From assembly GCF_001649575.2 (NCBI RefSeq), contig NC_051444.1:19821856-19885855 (forward strand): a stretch of 64,000 nucleotides of DNA. The letters run 5' to 3'. Below the pieces are notes generated by a model, which was given only the letters and a program-made list of their open reading frames with translations, searched no databases and was not told the DNA's origin. The number at the start of each line of letters is the position of its first letter. Position 1 is the first letter of the stretch. This DNA comes from Kryptolebias marmoratus (Eukaryota > Chordata > Actinopteri > Cyprinodontiformes > Rivulidae). The position numbers and the translations under genes are program-made. Below are positions 61,162 through 64,000 of the stretch, one piece after another.

Positions 61162-63229
61162 TTGAGGCAGCTGTCCAGGTGGGCAGGAAGCAGTGACAAG
61201 GCAGGCACAAAGCGAGTGGAAGTGAGTACAAAGACACTTGTAGCAGATGGCTTCTCTTTTTACCCAAAATGTATCGGGTACTAAGTGACCAAAGCTGCAA
61301 AGGTGTGATTTGGCAAAGTTACAAACTGACCTGGAGCCACCCAAATAGTCCAGAAGTACCAGATGCTGGACAGCTCGCAGTGAGTCATGTTGGTCTTCAT
61401 CTCTGTCCCCATCCTTGCCTTCCTGAGACTGAGCCTGCTCCTGGATTGGAACGAGCACATTTGCAGCCTCGGGGTCATTAAATAAAGCTTAAGTGATTGA
61501 ATAATCACCTTCACATGCAGCGCTAAGATCTGGTGTTGCTGGGCTTCATGATGCCTCCAGGGTTTACTGATGTTCGCAGATGGAGCATTTTACCCTCTTT
61601 TGTCTAACTTCTGCATTTGATACTGATCTGTTCTTCTGCCTAGAGTGACATAAAAGAAAGAAAACGGAGGTGAAAACTGTCTTCCATCTGCCTTTTTCAC
61701 CTTTTCTTAGTTTGACTTAGATCTAAAACAGAACCTTTGACCTCTAAGAGTTTTGTGTGGGTCCAGTGTGGCTCAGCTGGGTCTCTCAGAAGAAGGTTTC
61801 AGCTTCTTGCCCTGTTTCAAGGTAAGTTCTGTTCTGTCAGCCATTCCCTCGTGCAGTTCTCTGACCCGTACTCTGACCTGCGGAGGCGGTGAGCAAGAGA
61901 GCAGTTCAAGGACGAAAGTCTCCTCACTTCAGCGTGCTCTGTGGTTCTGCTTGGTCGCTTCCACTTGTGGAAGAATTCCCCCGGAGCTTCCTCTCTCAGG
62001 GCCCAACCCGATGTCGACTTCTGTGTGCTTGTCTCCCCAATAACTCAAGGAGGATAAACAGCAATGTTCAACATATGGTGTATATATCCCTGGTATTTGT
62101 TACAGTAGACGGCGGTTAAATCTTTCATTAGAAACAACTTTCATGTGAAGTCCGTTTTTAAGTTTTGAAGAGACAAAAAGAAAAACAGAACATTACTGCA
62201 AATTTTCAATATGCTCTTCTCCTTAGGTTGGAATGGCTACTTAAAATATTTATCAGGTAAATGTGGCGTCAAGAGCCTTTATGCCGCATGGCAGTGTTTG
62301 TTTTGCTGGGGTTTGCTTAGCTCATTAGAGAGGGAATTTAAATACAGTAACTGAGCATGTTTTAAATTGAGCTTCTGGTGGCATGGGAAAGGTAAGGCAT
62401 TTATGTGAGGAAACGCCAATTATTTCACAATGTCTGACCTATAATTAGGTTTGATTACATTTTGCATTAGCAGAACACTGCACACTTACTCTTGTTGCTA
62501 TGTAACACAGCGTTTTGCTATCATTAGCCTAATAATTGTCCAAGAATAGCCACAACCAGCCTGGTATCCATATGACTTGTTTCTATATCTGACATGTTTC
62601 ACACTGCGGCTCACGTCATTAAAATAAAACTCGTGCAAATGCAGCAAAATAGTCTCTCAAACATAGAGAGATTAACTTGTTGCTTAACAGTGAGTTTGCA
62701 GCCCGCGATAAAGCTGCAACAAAAGTTCTCTTTTATCTGTACTGCCAAACAATCTTTCCCTAACTCGAGGTTCTGGATTTAACAGTTTGTCAAAGCAATT
62801 GTAAGGAGGCGTTGATATGGGAAAAAAAAAAAAAAAAAAGGAAAAGAAAGGAAAATGTATACCTGCCTTTGCAGTTACACCCCCCTCTCCAGGACATTGT
62901 AGCATGTTTATTAAAGTTGTGTGTTTTTCTCACATACTGACAAGGGTAAGTACTACTGGGGATGACAGGATTCAGATCTGGCTCAGTTCAGTTTGATGCA
63001 GTCTGGAAATAAATATGTCATATTTATTTCTATAAATATGGTGGTGATAAGCTAGCTTCAAATAGTCATCTCAATTTGAAAATAGGGGGAATCATGAGTA
63101 TTTATGCTCTTCATACTGCGGGAATAAGGCACCTGATAGTTTTCGTTTGACTTAATTCTTTACTTTGATGTTCAAGCCTGACACACATTTGGATCATCTA
63201 GCAAGTAGGCCGGCTGATTCACTCTTTAT
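61162..63229. other. Non-coding DNA, balanced blocks at 61.2-62.1 kb
   Basis: 61162-62120 is less AT-rich and repeat-free, with open frames up to 96-142 codons (the longest partly ATGG repeat) but no domain. An 18-A run lies at 62822-62839. A perfect small hairpin (GAAATAAATAT, loop GTC) is at 63006-63030. No gene was recognised. Confidence 0.4.
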
Positions 63230-63542
63230 CGCCTGCCACCAAAAGGCAAAAGGCACACAGTGTTTTTGCCTGTATCTGTGTGTGTTCATTTGACTGTCGT
63301 GTCAGCAAAATATCTCCTGACCTGCTGGATGGATTTTAACGAAGCTCTCAAGGAGTAATCACTGGATGTAGATCTCCAACTGATTCCTTTCAGATAGCCA
63401 CCTCAACTAATCGACCTGAGCACACAAAAATGTATAGAACTCAGTCAATTTTACTAATATTGAGCTAGAATTTGGTGTGGTCGCAGCTGAGAGTCATTCA
63501 CATGACATACTTCGAGCGCAAACAGATTGCACAAAATCTTGT
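63230..63542 (+). repeat. Family B dispersed repeat, most complete copy
   Basis: It begins CGCCTGCCACCAAAAGGCAA, then TTTTTGCCTGTATCTGTGTG, TGTCAGCAAAATATCTCCTG, CTGGATGGATTTTAACGAAG, AGTAATCACTGGATGTAGAT, CACAAAAATGTATAGAACTC, TATTGAGCTAGAATTTGGTG, TGGTCGCAGCTGAGAGTCAT and TTCGAGCGCAAACAGATTGC. It unites the 5' part seen alone at 11.4 kb with the body seen at 11.9-12.5 kb, so it serves as the reference copy within this window. Confidence 0.75.
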
Positions 63543-63599
63543 GTACTGCACTGTTAGCTCTATCACATACAGAAGTTGTAAAAACAAAGAGAATCAGCT

Positions 63600-64000
63600 A
63601 CATGCGCCTCAAAAAGTGACACGAACGCGGGTTAAATGTCCAGAGAGCGAGACCAAAACCAGACACGGAGACAGCAGCTGAGGTTAAGTGCTTTATTTAC
63701 AAAGTGGTATATCTGTACAGTGCGGGTGTTGAGGTAGGATCTGAAAAGCAAGAGGGACAGGGTGAGTCTCGGGCACCAATCCTACTATCAGCTGAGCACT
63801 GCCTAAATGACTTAGTTCTGTTTTTTGTTCTTACAGGTCCAGGTGGAGTCCAGCGGCGAGGAGGAGATGAAGGAAGCGTTCAGGTGATCCAGAAACTCGA
63901 CTAGCCAGTAATCCCGTCCAGGTGAGTATCCAGTTGTTCCAGGTAAGTATCCGTGAGTCCAAGGTTCCGTGACGTGGCCAGATGTCTGAAACAAGGTACA
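63600..64000. repeat. Probable interspersed-repeat end, cut by the window edge
   Basis: Purine-rich text with internally recurring CCAGGTGAGTATCC, CCAGGTAAGTATCC and CCGTGAGTCC phrases, and CGAACGCGGGTT and GTTCCGTGACGTGG words. It resembles fish repeats with degenerate CCAGGTGAGTCC tandems that I have seen elsewhere. It also holds an acceptor-like TTTTTTGTTCTTACAG ending at 63836 and two near-perfect splice donors (AGGTGAGTAT at 63920, AGGTAAGTAT at 63941). The interval 63837-63920 has stops in every frame, so a coding exon ending at 63920 is not supported. Confidence 0.35.

Noticed and set aside
61030..61458. 142-codon minus-strand open frame and overlapping frames
   Set aside because: Driven by the ATGG tail of the SINE, giving Pro-Ser-Ile-His repeats. 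No domain outside the repeat.
63006..63030. Perfect hairpin GAAATAAATAT-GTC-ATATTTATTTC
   Set aside because: AT-only arms in AT-rich DNA, likely by chance.
1..64000. CRISPR arrays, operons, ribosome binding sites, phage or plasmid genes
   Set aside because: The window is vertebrate-type non-coding DNA. The only regular arrays are microsatellites and no spaced direct-repeat pattern was found.
1..64000. Known microRNAs, tRNAs, rRNA and spliceosomal RNAs
   Set aside because: I looked by eye for familiar mature sequences and cloverleaf boxes on both strands. Only SINE-embedded tRNA-like boxes were seen. A covariance-model search would be decisive and was not run.

Overview
The window looks like AT-rich, non-coding nuclear DNA from a teleost fish, most likely a percomorph. 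The basis is the repeat content. There are several tRNA-derived SINE copies with ATGG-repeat tails, retroposon 3' ends of the GGCGCTA-TATAAATAAA type, and degraded DNA-transposon-like repeats that I recognise from fish genomes. Simple repeats such as GATA, TG, TA and ATGG are abundant. I find no bacterial, viral or organellar gene content.

I cannot support any protein-coding gene. Open reading frames are short, lack recognisable domains, and in the two longest cases are translations of microsatellites (GATA at 2.7 kb, ATGG at 61.1 kb). No rRNA, tRNA, snRNA or known microRNA was recognised by eye. The window is probably a gene desert or the inside of one very large intron. Which of the two cannot be told from the sequence alone.

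Layout. 0-9 kb: AT-rich single-copy DNA, a GATA microsatellite, and two related copies of a transposon-like repeat (family A) at 5.2-5.6 and 7.8-8.1 kb. 9.8-12.5 kb: a retroposon tail and a cluster of repeat family B, including two near-tandem 0.3-kb copies. 13-24 kb: mostly single copy, with several moderately GC-rich blocks that look like conserved non-coding elements, plus a CTCF-like site inside an old repeat at 16.6 kb. 24.3 kb: a cluster of TTATCT-TG-AGATAA palindromes. 25-36 kb: single-copy DNA with a SINE at 28.9 kb, a TA microsatellite at 30.7 kb, an octamer/homeodomain-rich block at 32.8 kb, and a dispersed repeat at 34.8 kb. 36.8-40 kb: repeat-rich, with two SINEs on opposite strands. 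41.6-43.0 kb: a large imperfect inverted repeat with arms of about 0.57-0.6 kb. 45-51.6 kb: SINE fragments, a third family A copy, and a TAGAGGTC-type repeat. 52-60 kb: mostly single copy, with a perfect 13-bp-arm palindrome at 58.5 kb and a minus-strand family B copy. 60.7-64 kb: the most complete SINE, another family B copy, and a repeat-like terminal segment cut by the window edge.

The strongest unexplained structure is the 41.6-43.0 kb inverted repeat. If transcribed, it could fold into a long double-stranded hairpin. All family names and identity estimates come from reading by eye and memory of fish repeats. No alignment or database search was run.
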